DNA from: Prinia subflava
Taxonomy: Eukaryota; Chordata; Aves; Passeriformes; Cisticolidae
Assembly (NCBI RefSeq): GCF_021018805.1
Contig: NC_086248.1
Location: forward strand, 52,519,485-52,583,484
DNA length: 64,000 nucleotides
Reading direction: 5' to 3'
Part shown: piece by piece, positions 1 to 14,100 of the stretch
Layout: each line of letters opens with the position of its first letter
Position numbering within the stretch: position 1 is the stretch's first letter
Notes under the pieces: model-generated
Databases searched by the model: none
What the model saw: the letters and a program-made list of their open reading frames with translations, nothing else
What the model was told of the DNA's origin: nothing
Position numbers and translations under genes: made by a program

Positions 1-3000
1 TATAGTGGGAGAGAGTATGTAAGCCATGGCATCATCTGGTTTAAAGGCCCATAGCTGTTGCTCTTTTCCATCTAGGATCAGACAGAGCGGCATGAGGCTC
101 CACATAATTAAGAGCAACTATCCCACAGCAGCAAGGAAAGCAAAAAAGATTTCATTGGGAAGAAGGACTGACTTCAGAACTTTAAAGACATGATTGTAAA
201 CAGAAGAAGCAAACCAGAGAATGTTTAACAGGAAAATAGCACTCTGACCCTCCCTGGATTAAACGCTATCAATCAAGTTTAAATTTAGCTTCCTACATGG
301 TCCCACATGAAAAGAAGGCAGTAGGGGCAAGGAAAGCTTAACGCCTGAGAATATTTGTACTGCCTGGCAAGGAAAACAAGCCTAAAGTCAACAAAGAGCA
401 GCCTGTAAAAACAAATAGTCCTGATGAGAACAGCACTGCCACCCAAAAGCTCATTAGCAGCCAGAAACAGAAGAATTGTCTCTCTGCTCTTTCTTTGCTG
501 ACTGCTCCCAGCCCAGCGCTACCGCAGCGCTTCTGACTCAGCTGCTGCCTCCCTCCTGGCGTAACCCCTGAGCACTTGCCAGCACCCACACAATGCATGC
601 CCTCAGCATGAAGAGTGTTTCCCCAGGGTGGGCTGGGCTGGTCTATGGTGGGAGGCAGGAGTGGAAAAAGAGCAGGAAATATCTGAGGCTTTTTTAAATA
701 ATAGTAATGTATACATACACGTCTAGTAATTGTCTTTATCTGTTCTAAGATAAACCAGCAGAGGGAAATTTTGGGTGTAAAATGATGAGAAGAAACACTG
801 CCATGCCCACCAGCAAGCACATGGGATTTCAGAAATCATATGAATTCCAAACCCAATGTCCCATCTGTCATCGCCTATTCACTGCTGGTGGAGCCACAGC
901 TGTAGGGCAATGAGACGCTCCATTTCCTCCTGGTGCATGGGAAAACACAACCATGCATTTGGACAGAGCTGGGATGTCTGGTGATCAGTAAGAAACATCA
1001 TTTTTTAACCTTGAGAGCCAAGATGTAATTCTAACAAACTTGCATTTAGGTACCTTAGCAGTTGTATAATTTCAGAGCCCATTTACAACACTTCAAGATT
1101 TTTGTGCCTGTAGGTTTTACACTGGTCACAAGATTCTGTTCTGTAGATAAAGTTAATCTTAATATGTAGCAGAGTTTAAGATCTCAAGAAGACAAAGTTA
1201 TATCTGCAAGCATTATAAAGGAGGTTCAACACTGCAGTTTTATTTGCAAGTGCCATTTTTTCCTTTTATCTGTTCAGACCACCAAACTGAAGATAAATGG
1301 ACAGAAAGGAAAAAACAAACAAACAAACAAAAACCTATCAGGGAAGTTCCTCAAGTGCAACAAGTTGAACGAGAACTTCTGTTATGCACAACAATCTGAA
1401 TATTTTCCTGCATCACTGTAACACCTTTCAGCTTCTTCTTCCAAACCTGCAGATGCACATCAAGCAGCCAATACCTGGGCAGTGCCCCGGTGCCCTAACT
1501 ACTGGCTCATATTTGTGTACCTACATATATGACCACACAGAGTCTGTTTATGAGCTTTATGGGTTTGTCTTCTTATTGTTTATGTATTTGTCTCTATATT
1601 TGTGGAAACTGAGGTTAGTAAATGAACTGCCTACACCAAATGCATTGGTGTAGTCACTATGCATTGCCCAATGATGGATATCTCTGGATTGTGTATAACT
1701 TGGAATATATGGCAGAGTTAGACCCTGTACAGTAAGAGGGTTGACACATGTTGCTTGCAAAATCAGGGGCAAAGTTCCAGTCAATTCAGCAGAGAAATCC
1801 TTGCTTCAAGGCTGACTCTTCAGTTCCTTACCTGTTACCATTCTTTCAGGATCCAATGGGAAAATGAAGCTCAAGACTAAAAATACTGCATTTAAAGCAC
1901 TTGTATTTGTATAACACATTAATACACAGCTTTGAGTTGGCTTCATTTTCTGATATCTGTATCATTTTTTGTCCAATTACATGTGTGCAAAGTAGACAGG
2001 ATATCCATCAAGGTAGAGGACCAACACAACATATACTTGAATTTAGAAATAAATTTTTACACATAAATAAAGAAAAAGCAGCTCAGATAGAATCTAACCT
2101 CTTGTCTTGAAAAACACATTTAAAATTAAATAGTAAGAACATACATCGATCTTCTATATGCAGTGTTCATTTTTTTATGAGACATTGAGCTACAGCAGTA
2201 AAATTACAATTATGCGGGTAAAGTATCTAGTTTTTCTGACAAAAAATAAGAATGTATGGCTTTTGAGAATTTTTAGTTATAGACATAAATCTATCGCTGC
2301 AGATCTTTGATTTCATAAATCTCTAATCTCAAACTGGATTTTCTTAAGCATAACTTTACCCTATAGATTCTGCAGTTACACAAGTTTCTCACTGTTTTCA
2401 TGTTCTTTTGGGCTTTTGGTATTGCCCTCATTTGCAATGGGAATTGTAGTGGAATTGCATTTTCTTTTGCAAACAGAATGGGAAAATTCAAAACAGGCAT
2501 TGGTACCTATTATGCTTCTTATATTGAGATGACTTGTAATACATAAGAAATAAAAAATCTAAATAATTAAATATACAATATTAATTAATTAATTTGTTCA
2601 TAAAACAGCCTGCCTCACAATATTTGCATTCGGTTTAGAACAATATTTTTATGAAAAAGAATTTGAGGGTCTTCCCCTAGAAAATGTTCAGATAATAAAC
2701 ATAAAATGTGAAATTAACAGGGAAGAAACATTAAGTTTCTCTATTTTACTCTGAAGAATGTGGGAAAATTATGGGCACTTTTAGATTTTCCAGAGGTATT
2801 TAAAATAAAGTCCCCTTTGAATCTCATGAGAAACACTCTTGTCCTTGTATGTTTAGTGGAAAGACTGCTGGCAAAAGTCTTTGAAAAGTCACACAAGTGG
2901 TAAAATCTCCATAGGTAAAAAAAGTGGGTGAGTCCATACCCTCCTTTCCAGCTCTGCAGTATGACAGATATTTTCATATGACAGCACTTTCAGAAAAGTG

Positions 3001-4239
3001 CTCATCTGACTTGGTAAATATGAGCATGAGGAGGAAAGAAAAAGGTTCCATCTACAGGATGAGTTTACTTCAGCTTCTGCATGTGTTTATCCTTGATTGC
3101 TCAACAAAGGCTGTGAGCAAACATGCTGTCTGGTGTCAATGCTGGTGGCAAAAAAGATGACAAATACAGAAAAGTGTCTCCATTTTTCAGGGTTGTGAAC
3201 AAGCTCTGACTGTCCCAGCAGACACTGTAAGATGTGATGTGGAATCACAGGAAGCATCTCCTGCGTCTCTGGTTGCGTGACATTTCAGGGTGCCCCAAGA
3301 CAGCTTTACTCACCTCTCTGCCTGAAGACCTGAATGGGAACAGAGGGAAAAAAAAAAGGGCAAAAATCTCAGAAAACTGGTGGCAGGCATTCAGGATCTC
3401 ACTGTTTTACTGATGTTAGCCAGCCTTCAGACAGACCTGCCAATAGAAGCATTTGAAGATCTGTTTGGGTGGAGGTACGCCTCCATGGGCTGACACTAGC
3501 TGCAGGAGCTGAGCTGGTGGGTCTTGACCTCCCCCTCCATCCTTCTCCCAAGGGCCTGACCAAGGCTGCTTGACTGCCCTCAGGAGCTGGGGGGCTTCAG
3601 GAGTGTTTCTTATATTAAACACTTGTCACAGGTCAGCTGCTTCCCCTATTTGTACTTCCTCTAAAAATACCCATGTCTTATGGCTTCTGTAGTCACATAA
3701 CTTCATGTCTCCCTTACTCCTTCCCCAGAGGAATGAAGAATGTTGAGCTGCTGGCAGCTACATTGTATTTAAAGACATTTTTATTTTCTGAATCATATTC
3801 AGTGTGATGCTTGTTTTAATTATATTTTATGCCGAGTGCTGTAAGATGCGTGCATGAAAGCCTGTCCATAAATATACATGTCTTTAAAAGTCCTTATTTA
3901 TTTTCCTTGAGTCAATTCCTTCGCCGAGGTGGACAAAAGCTGGGATATACGGTCTCCAAAGCCCAGCCACAGAATGCAGACACCACACTGTGCCAAACAG
4001 CCTCTTTGCACCACTTCTGCATGGGCTCGCCTGTGCTGTGGCACTGGAGGGATGCCTGCCACACTGATGGCTGCTCCAGTGGCCAAAGTGGCCATGACTG
4101 CCTGGGGAAATCAGCTACTATGCCTTCTGGAGAGGCAGACACTCTCCAAAAGCCTCTCTTAGGGCAGTTGTGGGTCGAAAGACAAAAAACTTGGCAGGCA
4201 AACACATTGTGAGCACCAGACAATCTCTCACAGGCTGTC
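1..4239. other. Unique AT-rich non-coding DNA
   Basis: I see no gene, RNA gene or recognisable transposon here. Reading frames are all below about 160 codons on either strand and none shows a known domain or codon pattern. The only simple repeat is the short A/C-rich stretch near 1310. A pyrimidine tract ending in AG near 1277 resembles a splice acceptor, but no open frame or donor goes with it. Base composition becomes less AT-rich from about 3.5 kb towards the CpG island that follows. Confidence 0.6.
1310..1334. repeat. (CAAA)n short microsatellite
   Basis: An A-rich stretch with about four CAAA units in a row. It is a short low-complexity tract with no sign of function. Confidence 0.8.
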
Positions 4240-4700
4240 TCTGTGCTGGAGGCAGCGCTCAGCCCTGAGCACAGGTCCCAGTGGAGGTGCTGTGGCCTGG
4301 CTGCGCCCCTTCTCGGGGCTCAGACCCCCTCAGGGCACCTGTGGGACGAGGGAATGTCACCTGCCACTGGCAAAGGGTTGGCCCAGCAGCGAGGGATCAA
4401 ACAGGGATGGCAGGCGTGGGCCTGCCATCAAAGGAGCCTTTTGAGGCCAATAAAGAAGGGATTCACGTTCTGTTCCTGGCTGGATCCCGCAGACCAGGCA
4501 AGGCTGAGCAGGCCTGTGAACAGCGTGGGCTGGAGGGCGGCCAGGGGAGGCTTTCACAGGACCTCGCGCTGCCGCCGGTCACCCGCGCGAGGCCTCGGGC
4601 GCGGCTCCTGCCGCCCGGCCATGGCGGCCCTCCCCTGCCCCGCACCCCGGCACTGCCGGCAGGGCCGCTCCTCGCTCCGCTCTGCCAAGCCAGCTGTCTC
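4240..4700. promoter_or_regulatory. Isolated CpG island, possible promoter
   Basis: This is the only strongly GC- and CpG-rich block in the window. The core at about 4555-4690 holds roughly 19 CpG dinucleotides in about 130 bases by hand count, while the surroundings are strongly CpG-depleted. A GC-box-like GGGCGG lies near 4534. Inside the core, at 4621, an ATG sits in a very good Kozak context (GCCATGG) and opens a 27-codon frame ending at 4704. A plausible splice donor (CAG|GTAAAC) lies at 4868/4869. In vertebrates such islands usually mark unmethylated promoters, so a first exon of a gene or long non-coding RNA is possible. Direction cannot be decided, and no later exon was recognised. 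An orphan island or a GC-biased gene-conversion hotspot are alternatives. Confidence 0.5.
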
Positions 4701-4877
4701 CTGACGGGAGAAAATAATCTGGGATCAAGGACAGGAAACTGGATCCCCATAGGCAGGCGAGATGAGAAACTCATGTTTTGTGGCAACCCCCTCAATCAAA
4801 GTGCTCCACCTCCCTCTCCCACCTCCAAGCAATGAGAAATAAAAATAAAAGGAATGGAATAAAAGCAGGTAAACCTC

Positions 4878-4879
<2 letters not shown>

Positions 4880-4929
<50 letters not shown>
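4880..4929. repeat. Poly(T) run of 50 bases
   Basis: Fifty uninterrupted T residues start 11 bases after the possible donor at 4869. A purine-rich A/G stretch follows on the right, from about 4934 to 4963. The run could be the poly(A) tail of a minus-strand retrocopy lying to its right, or a simple mononucleotide expansion. No AATAAA on the minus strand is close enough to support the retrocopy reading. The true length in the genome is uncertain because homopolymers are error-prone. Confidence 0.9.
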
Positions 4930-4930
<1 letters not shown>

Positions 4931-7900
4931 TCTGGGGAAAAAAAAGGAAAAGAAAGGAAAGGAACTAACTGCATTTTTTTCTAGCATCAGCATGCTCTCC
5001 TGCTCCCATTCCCATGACAGCTCCTGTGCCCTCACCACAGACACATCAGACTTTCCAAGCACCTAGGGTTTTATAGAGAGGTGTCCCGTATGGAAAGCCA
5101 CTGGCAAAGTCCAAGGAAGGTCTTTATGGCTGCGAGCCCCAGCCACTGTCTGCCTCTTGCTCCTGCCCCTTGGACATCTGTGTTTCAACACCCCCTGATC
5201 CCTCACACTGCTGCTGCAGCCCACACTGCCTGGAAATGTTTCGAGTGATTGAATGTGTTGCTTAGAAGAAGAAAATGGCCTTTGATATGTTTCTGGAAAA
5301 GAGGTAATTAAAGAAAAGCAGCCCACAAGCCTTCTGAACTGGCTGTCCGTCTGGAAAGCAGCTCCCAGGCAGCCCTGCACAGAGCGGTGGCCAACTGCTG
5401 GGAATGAGTGGAACCATCTGGTTCTGCTGCCCTCCATCCCCACTGCCCTCGGGGGGTGTTTAACAGGGATGTGTTTGCTACACCAGCACCATTGCCTTAG
5501 CAACACAACCCAAGTGTTTGTCAACATGCGAGCAACATGAATGATGGCGCCTTGTCCGAAGAAGAGTCTGCCTTGCATGTGTGGCTCTTCTTCACAAAAG
5601 CCAATTTCACCACTCGCCTCACAAAAGAGCCTGAGCGGGAAACTGGGAGCTGCGAGGGAAACTTTCCTGGGAGTCAAAAGCATATTTTTCTTCTAACTGT
5701 GTAGGAACTGCCTTGGCCTTTTGGAATCAGTGGCGTCTAAACTAATAAATAGTACCAGTCCAAAGCTGATGAGAAATGGCTACATTTTAACAAGTGTCTG
5801 CTCTTTTTAAGTAGTAACAGATCTTCTGCAGAAGTGCTGGAAGCCCGCTATGACTGGACTGCATCAGCCTTCTGAGGGCCTTTCTATTTCCTTCAACCTT
5901 TACTGAACTAGGTCTAAGGAAACTGCTTGTATCTCCCTATTGTGCTGCTGTCAGTAGGTTTAAATGGAAATCTGTTCACTCAAATCCTTTTTCTCATCAG
6001 CCATTTTTCCCAGATTGGATCAGATGTCAATACAGTCTTTATTGGGAAGGAGCAGGGTCATGCCTGAACAATGCTGTGTTCTTTTAATGAACAACACAGC
6101 TTACTTTTCATGCCCTCATGTTCTCAGGAAAAAGAATAATCAAATTCCTCAATGCTATGACACTTTCCTCTTCTTCTCTCCTTTCCCTGCTCTGGCTCAT
6201 GGCAAAGTGCATGTTTTCCCATGACTGATTCTTCTTGATACGCATCTCTGTCGACAAACAGTGCAGTTGCTCTCCATAAAAGGATTGCAGAACAACTGTT
6301 CACCAAAAAGGTTCAAATACATGAAACTTTTCCATTACCTGGAATAGAAATGGTACAACGGATGAACTCTGCAAAAATTCATTCCTTCTGCAAGACATAT
6401 CCCAGTCCTTCCTCATTCAGTGAACGAATCTAAAGTCAACAGATCTAGAGGAAGAAAACAGACATTGTGAGAAAATTGATCAACTAAATGGAAAGAGAAA
6501 ATCCTGAAAGTGTTTTTGCACTTTCAACCTAATCCAGGTGGCTTCTAAACTTAGAGAAACTTTATATCCTAAAAACAGTCAGCTAAGTTCCAACTGACTT
6601 CTAAGAATGATCAAGGTCTAGACAAGTGTCTTTCCTTCATTTAGATCCTCAGAGATGCTCAAAAGGAAAGTTTTCTTGGAACAGTCTCTAATATCTGCTA
6701 TGAACTAACTACTTTAAGACAGCATCACTGATTTTTGGGGTTTGTCTGCTTTGGTTTGGTTTGTATCAATCCCTTTAAATAGTAACTTCACAATTAGATT
6801 ATGCAGCTAGACAAGGGAGGATCTGAGCTTGGCATTTTCCTTTCAAATCCCCACATCCTATGAGGCTCTTCTGACTGCAGACTTCATCTTAGTGTGAAAG
6901 GGGGTCTCCCTGCCTTTTATGTTGGTGCTGGATTCAGAAGGCAGGAAAAAAAACAAAGAGCAATTGGGGAACAGCTGCTGGTTGCTGCTTCAAAAATTGT
7001 ATTTTATAGAATGGATCTTCCAAGGCAGGCCCTCTCTCCTCTAGCTGTAGTTCCAGGCAAGATTAGCATGGATCCTTTCTTTGAGTGCCACAGGGTGGGG
7101 AAGCCAAGGTACTACACAAAAGGGTCTTGCACCAAAACTAATGCTGAATATGTACAGTACAGGGAGTCTGAGGGGCCACACAGGGATTCTGAAACTCCTC
7201 TATGTTGTAGAAAATATAGGCATTGTGGGGCTCAGATTTTCATGTACGTAAGGGCAGGACTCAGTTACAATGACCTAACCCCAAGGGCAGTCTAATATCT
7301 CATGTGAGGATGGGTGACCCACCAGCATCGCCTGTTGTACTCTGTGGTTTTATCACCCAGCCATAGAGCCTTTTCCCCACTCTTTCCAGACTGATACAGC
7401 CCTGTGGTTCCCTCTGAAATCATTGAGAGCCACGAATTTTGTGCATAAAAACCTCCTTTTCTGCAAAGAGCCCAAAGTCTCTGTGGGTCCTCTAAACACT
7501 CCTCCAGAAGTTTGTAGTGTCCCTGTGATTTACGCTGTAAACTCCCTACAGTGGAGCAGAGAGCTGAGCTGAATGCAGTGGGAGAGATGTCAGAAGAAGA
7601 GACTGTCAGTAGCATTTCTCGGTAGTCGTCAGAGTGCAACATGAGATGTTCCCCATACTGTCCACACTAACATCTGTATACATGAAACAGAAAGAGCTGC
7701 AGCCGCAGAGGGAGGCACGTTTTATGTGGTGTACTTCTGTTTGGAGTATGCTGTTCTGGATGACTTCAGTGCATTTCCACATGCAAACAATGTTCTTGTG
7801 TTTGTATTAAAATGTTAATTCTTCTTTTTAAAGTCTTAAGCCACAGTTTTAAAGATATATGAGAAAGACCTTGCCCCCTGCAGATGTGTATCAATCTACA

Positions 7901-10900
7901 AAAGATGTAATATGACTTGCAATGCCAGTAGGGCTGGTGCAGATTCTTTGATGCTTAAGCATGGGAATTTATGAAGCATATTTAGTGTTCTCCCATGTGG
8001 GCTGGTAGAATAAATATCAAAAGAGGGATTGAAAATGGGATCTCGGTAAACACCAGTACAAAAGGAGAGTCAGGTTTTTAGGACCACCAAATTGTATAAA
8101 CACATTTCAAAAACAGGGACCTGCTACAGTCAGAAAGTACTGTAGAAATGTTATGGGGAACTGTTGGAGGAAGGAAGGGCTGTGTATCATAAAGTGATGA
8201 GACTGACATGGGATAAAACAAGAAGAGTAACATTAAGCCTTTGATGCATCCAATTTATTTAGGCTGAAAAATAAAGTGCTGTCAAGGTGTGGAGAAAGAG
8301 CACAGTTTCAAAAATGTTTTACCCTTCATATAAGTGGGCAATTTAGAGATGATAGAGCAAATGGAAATTTTCCATCATTATCTTTTAATTGAAAAAGAGA
8401 ATGATAAGTACATAGTTGCAGGTAAAAAGTATATTATCGTAAAAATGTGAACATATTGTAAAACAAAACCAAGGTAAAAACCACAAGCATTGTTATGATT
8501 GGGATAAAAATATTTGCTAATCAATACTTGAATACTTTTAGGACAAAAGTGCTATTTCAGATAAAGAATATTTTCTTTAAATTTTCAGGTTTTAAAAATT
8601 GGTGAATGTACTGCAAAGCTGCCACTAGATTTTATTAGATCTTACATAAAATTCTAGGCTATATAGAAGGAGGTGACAATAATAAAAATGCTGTCATGTT
8701 CTACTTGTCAGTCTTGCTTTTAGTGATATTCATCCGTGGTGTATGTAAATTGAGTACATAATTTCTTGCTTTGTCCAAATGTTTTCCCACAGACAAGGTG
8801 CGAGTAAAAATCATACTTTTGAATAAGTTGGCATGTGCTTTAGGAGATTTGCTTCAGTGAACTAAACATTGCAAGAGAAGAACCAGGTGATTAAAGGCTA
8901 ATATAACTTTGTTTTCTGTGTGCAAAGGATGACTAGGTCAGACACTGTCCATGATTCACCATGAGAAAGATAAAGAAGCACTTTGCACACTCTCAAGGGA
9001 AAGACAAGGAGAAGTGAAGCCTTAACTAGGAATGGACATGCTGCTAGAGAGATACGAGTCAAGCCAAGAACAAGATGTTGTCACTATATGATCAAAAAAT
9101 GAATTTATTATGAGTACTCATGAACAACTGCTGAAAATACCTCTTTGATCAGAGAAGTACCTCTCTGCTATCTCCATGGCCTACTTCTTTCCCCCTGGAT
9201 TTTCAGCTTTTCTGTGTACTTTATTTCTCTGAATGAAGCTATTTGCTCAGTCAAATGTTCCATCAGTGAGACATTAATTCTACTCTGTGTATCTCAGTTT
9301 TGAACTTCTGAAACTACAAATTATTTTAAAATAGAATTTAAAAATCCTTGTCTTAAAATCTTTATCTTAAAATATAATAAAAAATCTTTATCTGAATTTC
9401 TGATACTTTTTCTGAAATGTTACCAGCTTCCACCTCTGTAAAACTCTTTCTTGGACACACCATAATTATTTCCTTCATCAGCTACTGTAAAACGCATTTT
9501 AATGGACTCCTGAAGCCATACTCACTGAACTTCAAAGTGCCTAGAAAGCTGCAGTCAGACCACATGGTATTTGCTACGAAGCTTCATCTCTCTTAACTTT
9601 ACTCACTTACTATCTCTCTGCCCACAGAACTCAAATCACCTGCTAATTCTTTTAATTCACTTTTGCCTCACTCTGTATTCAGCCCTTGGCCTAAGCACAG
9701 TTCAGTCCTCCTCTTCCAAATTTTGCCTTTATTATCATTCACATAGATCAATTTCCATGAAATACCTATGAGTTAAAGTTAGGAAAGTGGAACTTTTCAA
9801 GAGTTTTCTGTCAATTTTCCCAGCCGAAGAGGCAGAAGTTACCCTTTGGCTTTGAAGAAAGACTTCCATTCTGAAAAGGAGGCTACCAAAATAGCCTAAC
9901 ATTTTTAATTTTTTTCTGAATGTTATGTAAGTCCCAGGACTAGAAAAAAAAATCAGATTAACATAACTGTTTAAACTCAAACACTCCTATGCCTTTGTCT
10001 TTCCCTTTCCTTTATTGGGCCATTACCTTGTAGAAGCATAGGAATTAGGTCTTATTTTCATCTTCCTTTTATTATTTCCTCTTATTTTAACACTTCCAAG
10101 CTTCTTAGACATCTGTATGCCTAGTTTAGGGTTGTCCTCAAAAGTGCTGTCCACTTTTTTTGCCTCCAGGAGAAAGTCTTATCTTAACAAAACTGTATTT
10201 CTCTTTTTCCAGGTGGTAGTAAACCTGTATACAATAAAATTTGTCTTTTGTTTTTTGATATGCTGTCTTAACTTTCTCATTTGTACCACACCTGTTCTTG
10301 CATAATAATTATTATCTCAGCTTCTAATCCATGACATAATGAAGGTTGCTGTAATCAATCAAATCATATTCTTTTTAACTAGTAGGCATCTATAATCAAG
10401 AGATTGATTTCTAGGTGAACCACTTAACAGTGGGCTCTTATGTCTGCTAATGTTCATGAAATTATAGCGCTAAATTCTTATTCTTGGTTTCATTGCTCCA
10501 GCACATCAACCATATGCGGTTGGAAAACTTTAAAATTAAACATCAGAAGAGTAAGGGAAAGAAAGTTTCCTTTTGCCTCTCAAAAAAACGCATTGTTTAA
10601 TTCATTCAAATACAAATGGAATGCACATACTAAGCCACTAGGATGTGCTTAATTTCTTAAAGATGTTTTTTCATGTGATGAAATATCATCTGACCCAATA
10701 AACCAACTCTAGCCTGGATTTGTAGGTTCACAAAACATAAGCATTGCCCAAAGAACTTCCCACTTCCTTTTCTTTTGGTTTTCTGTATGAAAGAATGCCT
10801 TTCAGGGGAAATGTTAGAATGATATTTTCAGATATCCTGACAATATCAGACCAGACCACAGAATTAAAGTATTTTCTTTGTCTTAAGATAGCTTTCTTCT

Positions 10901-11105
10901 CTAAGTATGAATAAACATTTGGATCAGATCAATTGTTTCCTTTGAATTATGGTAAAAGAGAATTAAGTGGTTAAGCATACAGTTTACTGGTATTATTTTG
11001 AGAAAAGCATTTTCATCTGATCACTCTTTAAGTTTTAAGAATAATATTTTATACTGTATTTATATGTGATTAAAACACATTCTAAAAATTGCTGCTTATA
11101 AGAAG

Positions 11106-11123
11106 ATATATATATATATATAA
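11106..11123. repeat. (TA)n short microsatellite
   Basis: About nine TA units in an AT-rich setting. It is an ordinary short dinucleotide tract. Confidence 0.85.
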
Positions 11124-14100
11124 AACAATGTGCTTGGAATTTTATGTAAAATATTAAGTGAACTAATAAAATGTTCTTTTATGTAGGCAGTGCAAAGGCT
11201 GTAATTAAAAAAAACCAACAAACTAAAAATGCACATTATCTTAAATTTTATGTAGAGAACAGAAAATCGTTCAAGTGGCAGGAAGAAAAGGTTGAAATAG
11301 TAGTGACACTTGTCACTACTCTCTCCTGGATGGTTCCACACTCTTAGAACTTCAATCAGGGATAGCTGTGATTTGAAACAATAACATGTACATTTTAGTG
11401 TACTGGGACTGGACAAATAGTGCCTTCCTAATAATGTGGGCAAGTTAAATTGCCTTGCTGCTTCCATTGTCATGCGGCTCGTGTGTTATCAGCCACGGAA
11501 ATAATGAATGCTCAAATGCATCCCACCACTGGTGCAGCTTTTTTTTTTTAGTTGGAGAAAGGTGCATCCCTGAGAAAAATGCCCAGGAGGTACTGGCTTG
11601 GAGAGAGCAAAGGAACCTCAAAGTCTTAGAATTTTTCATTTGTAAAAAAAGCTTGTTTAATATAATTCATTCTCAAAATCAGCCCCTAATTTCTAATATC
11701 ACCACACTGGTGTTTCAATGAGTTTGTGCCTGATTTAAGTAAATAACAAGAAGGAAAGTGAGTTGCCAAAATCAAGGTATCTGAACTCAACAAACATTTT
11801 TGACATCTAAATGGTGGGGCAACCTTTCTACTAATTTGTGCTATACTTACTATATCATCAAACTAATGTGCCCTTTTGTCTACATCAAGCATGCTTTTAT
11901 GTTGCCATCAACCTAAAAATCATATAATGTTAAAAATGACCTATAGAACTATATATTAAGTCTTATTAATTATTAATGATGACCCATATTGCTCAGTTTT
12001 TTATTATAAAATAAACTTTTGGTACCTAGCTTTTGGAATGAGGAGCTTGGCCTCTGCCTGGAAGCCTGTCTTTGGCACCATTCAAAACCCCACAAAAAAA
12101 TAAGAACCACCCCAGTGACAAGAACTGGAATTACTTTTCTCCTTATCACACAGCTCCATACCCAAGAAAATATGGGGCTTTCAATAAAGCAGGAACTCCA
12201 GAACAACGACAAGTCTTCAACTTCTGTGCCTTAGTAGACCTAAAAAAGATCAAAAAATTGCCAGATTTTTTGGCCAGAGTCTGGAGGAATTTAGTGTTTA
12301 TTTCACCTCCTTACTTCCTCACCAGCCCTGGGAAGGAGAGGTCTGTTGCTGGGTGGGACACCCAAATGTCTCTTCTCCTCCCATCCTTACTCACGGAAGA
12401 AGAAAAGACAAGTTGAATGGACAGAAGCATGCAATTGCCTTCCCTCACGAAAAGCTTTTTGTCACCTCCTGCCTCTCTGCCTATGCCTGGCTTGTTCTTC
12501 CTCTGGAGGCAGAAGTAAAAGAGATGAACCATAACAAAGAGCTCTTCCTGGCCAGCTTAGAGCAGTTTGAAGTCCAAATCAAGAGCAAGTCACCTCAGCT
12601 CATCAGGAAAACATGGTGAAAGCTGGCACCAGTGTGCATGGGGTTCTGGCAAAAGCTTCCATATGAGTAAGAGGTGCCTACTCCAGCAGGGCTGACTGGG
12701 TCACATGCTATTGGTTTTCTTTGTTCATGAGGACCAAATGTTGCTTTAAAAGTGGTAAAGGAATGAACAGCATTTTTAAAAAGCCAATATAAAGCCTGGG
12801 CTTTTGCTGAGCTTTTATATTCTGCTGTTTACTGAAAATATCTCTGTGTGAGAGATCTTTTCCCCTAAGAACATATGTCCTTCCTGCTTGTTCAGACTCT
12901 GATCCTAATCTCAATTGTTTGATGTCATAATCTGTAGTATGGGAATGCAGAGAAATGCCTGCAAAAAACCCCAGTGCTAATTGAGAGAAGGTGCCTTCTG
13001 GGGGTTTTCTGTGTGCAATAGTTTCAGGAATGATTGGAAGAAAGCATATTAATCAATTTTGCAGATGATTTGTAGTGGGGAAAGATCATAAACCACTTAA
13101 AGGCTGGGGGTAATACAGAGCACAGTTGTCCTAAAACAAAGGAAAAATCTAACATCACTTGGAGCATACTGGACAGTCAGGTCACTTCCCACAGCTACTC
13201 AGCAAACATTTTTGAATACATTTTAAAAACCAATATACATGAGAGAATGAATCAATGACTGTCTAAGAAATACACTCATGCCTTAGCCTTTGGAAATACT
13301 GGGAAGAAACAGAAGTATTTTCAGTGTCCAATCTTTTTCTCTTAAGCTCCAGAAAAGACAACATTAATCTTTTGCAAAATTCATGCTGTGGTTCTGTGTT
13401 GTTATTCTAGCAAACAGGATGTGATAATAGCAATCTGATATCCTGTTCAAACACTTGGTATTAAAAGTGCCATTTCCTTTATGCTGATGGTAACAATGAA
13501 CATCTGTAGAGTGCCTTTTAATATCAACCCCCATGGCAAGATTTTGTCTTCACCCTCAGAGAAGATGATTTTTTTCCTAATGATCTCAAAACAGTTTTTC
13601 CTTATATTCACTAGCAATACATATACAAATCTCTGTGTGACTGCAGAAATGCAACTGCCCTGTGTATTTTGCAGAGATCAGTAATTTGAAGCTTCCAGCA
13701 AATTACATCAAACATCATGGATTTTCATCAATATGCTAATATTAAATACACTTGTTAATTTTGCTTGTAGCCCATGAATTGCCTTCAATAGTATTAGCAC
13801 CATCTTGTCAGGATGCTTAAAGTTGGAAGAATCCAGGCTTAAGTAAGGACACCAAAAGGATTGGTAAACCATGCTTTGAGAAACCATCTCAGGCCTCCAG
13901 ACAAATCCACCAAAATGTTTCCAGAATGTTTTCACATTGTCTTTAATTTACAAAATATGTAATTCTTAATTTATATTTTACTTTTTCTGACTTTTTAAGA
14001 TTTTTATGCCATTATCTCATTATCTTTTTTTTTATATATATAGATTACATTATAGAGATCAATAAAGCATGGCCCCTGTAATTGCTGTGATTTGACTGTG

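Noticed and set aside
5063..5683. 206-codon ATG-started minus-strand frame as a protein gene
   Set aside because: No recognisable domain or protein-like segment pattern. A frame of this length is within chance for a few thousand frames at the locally higher GC content.
6300..6330. GGTTCAAAT word resembling a tRNA B box
   Set aside because: No cloverleaf arms, A box or anticodon stem around it.
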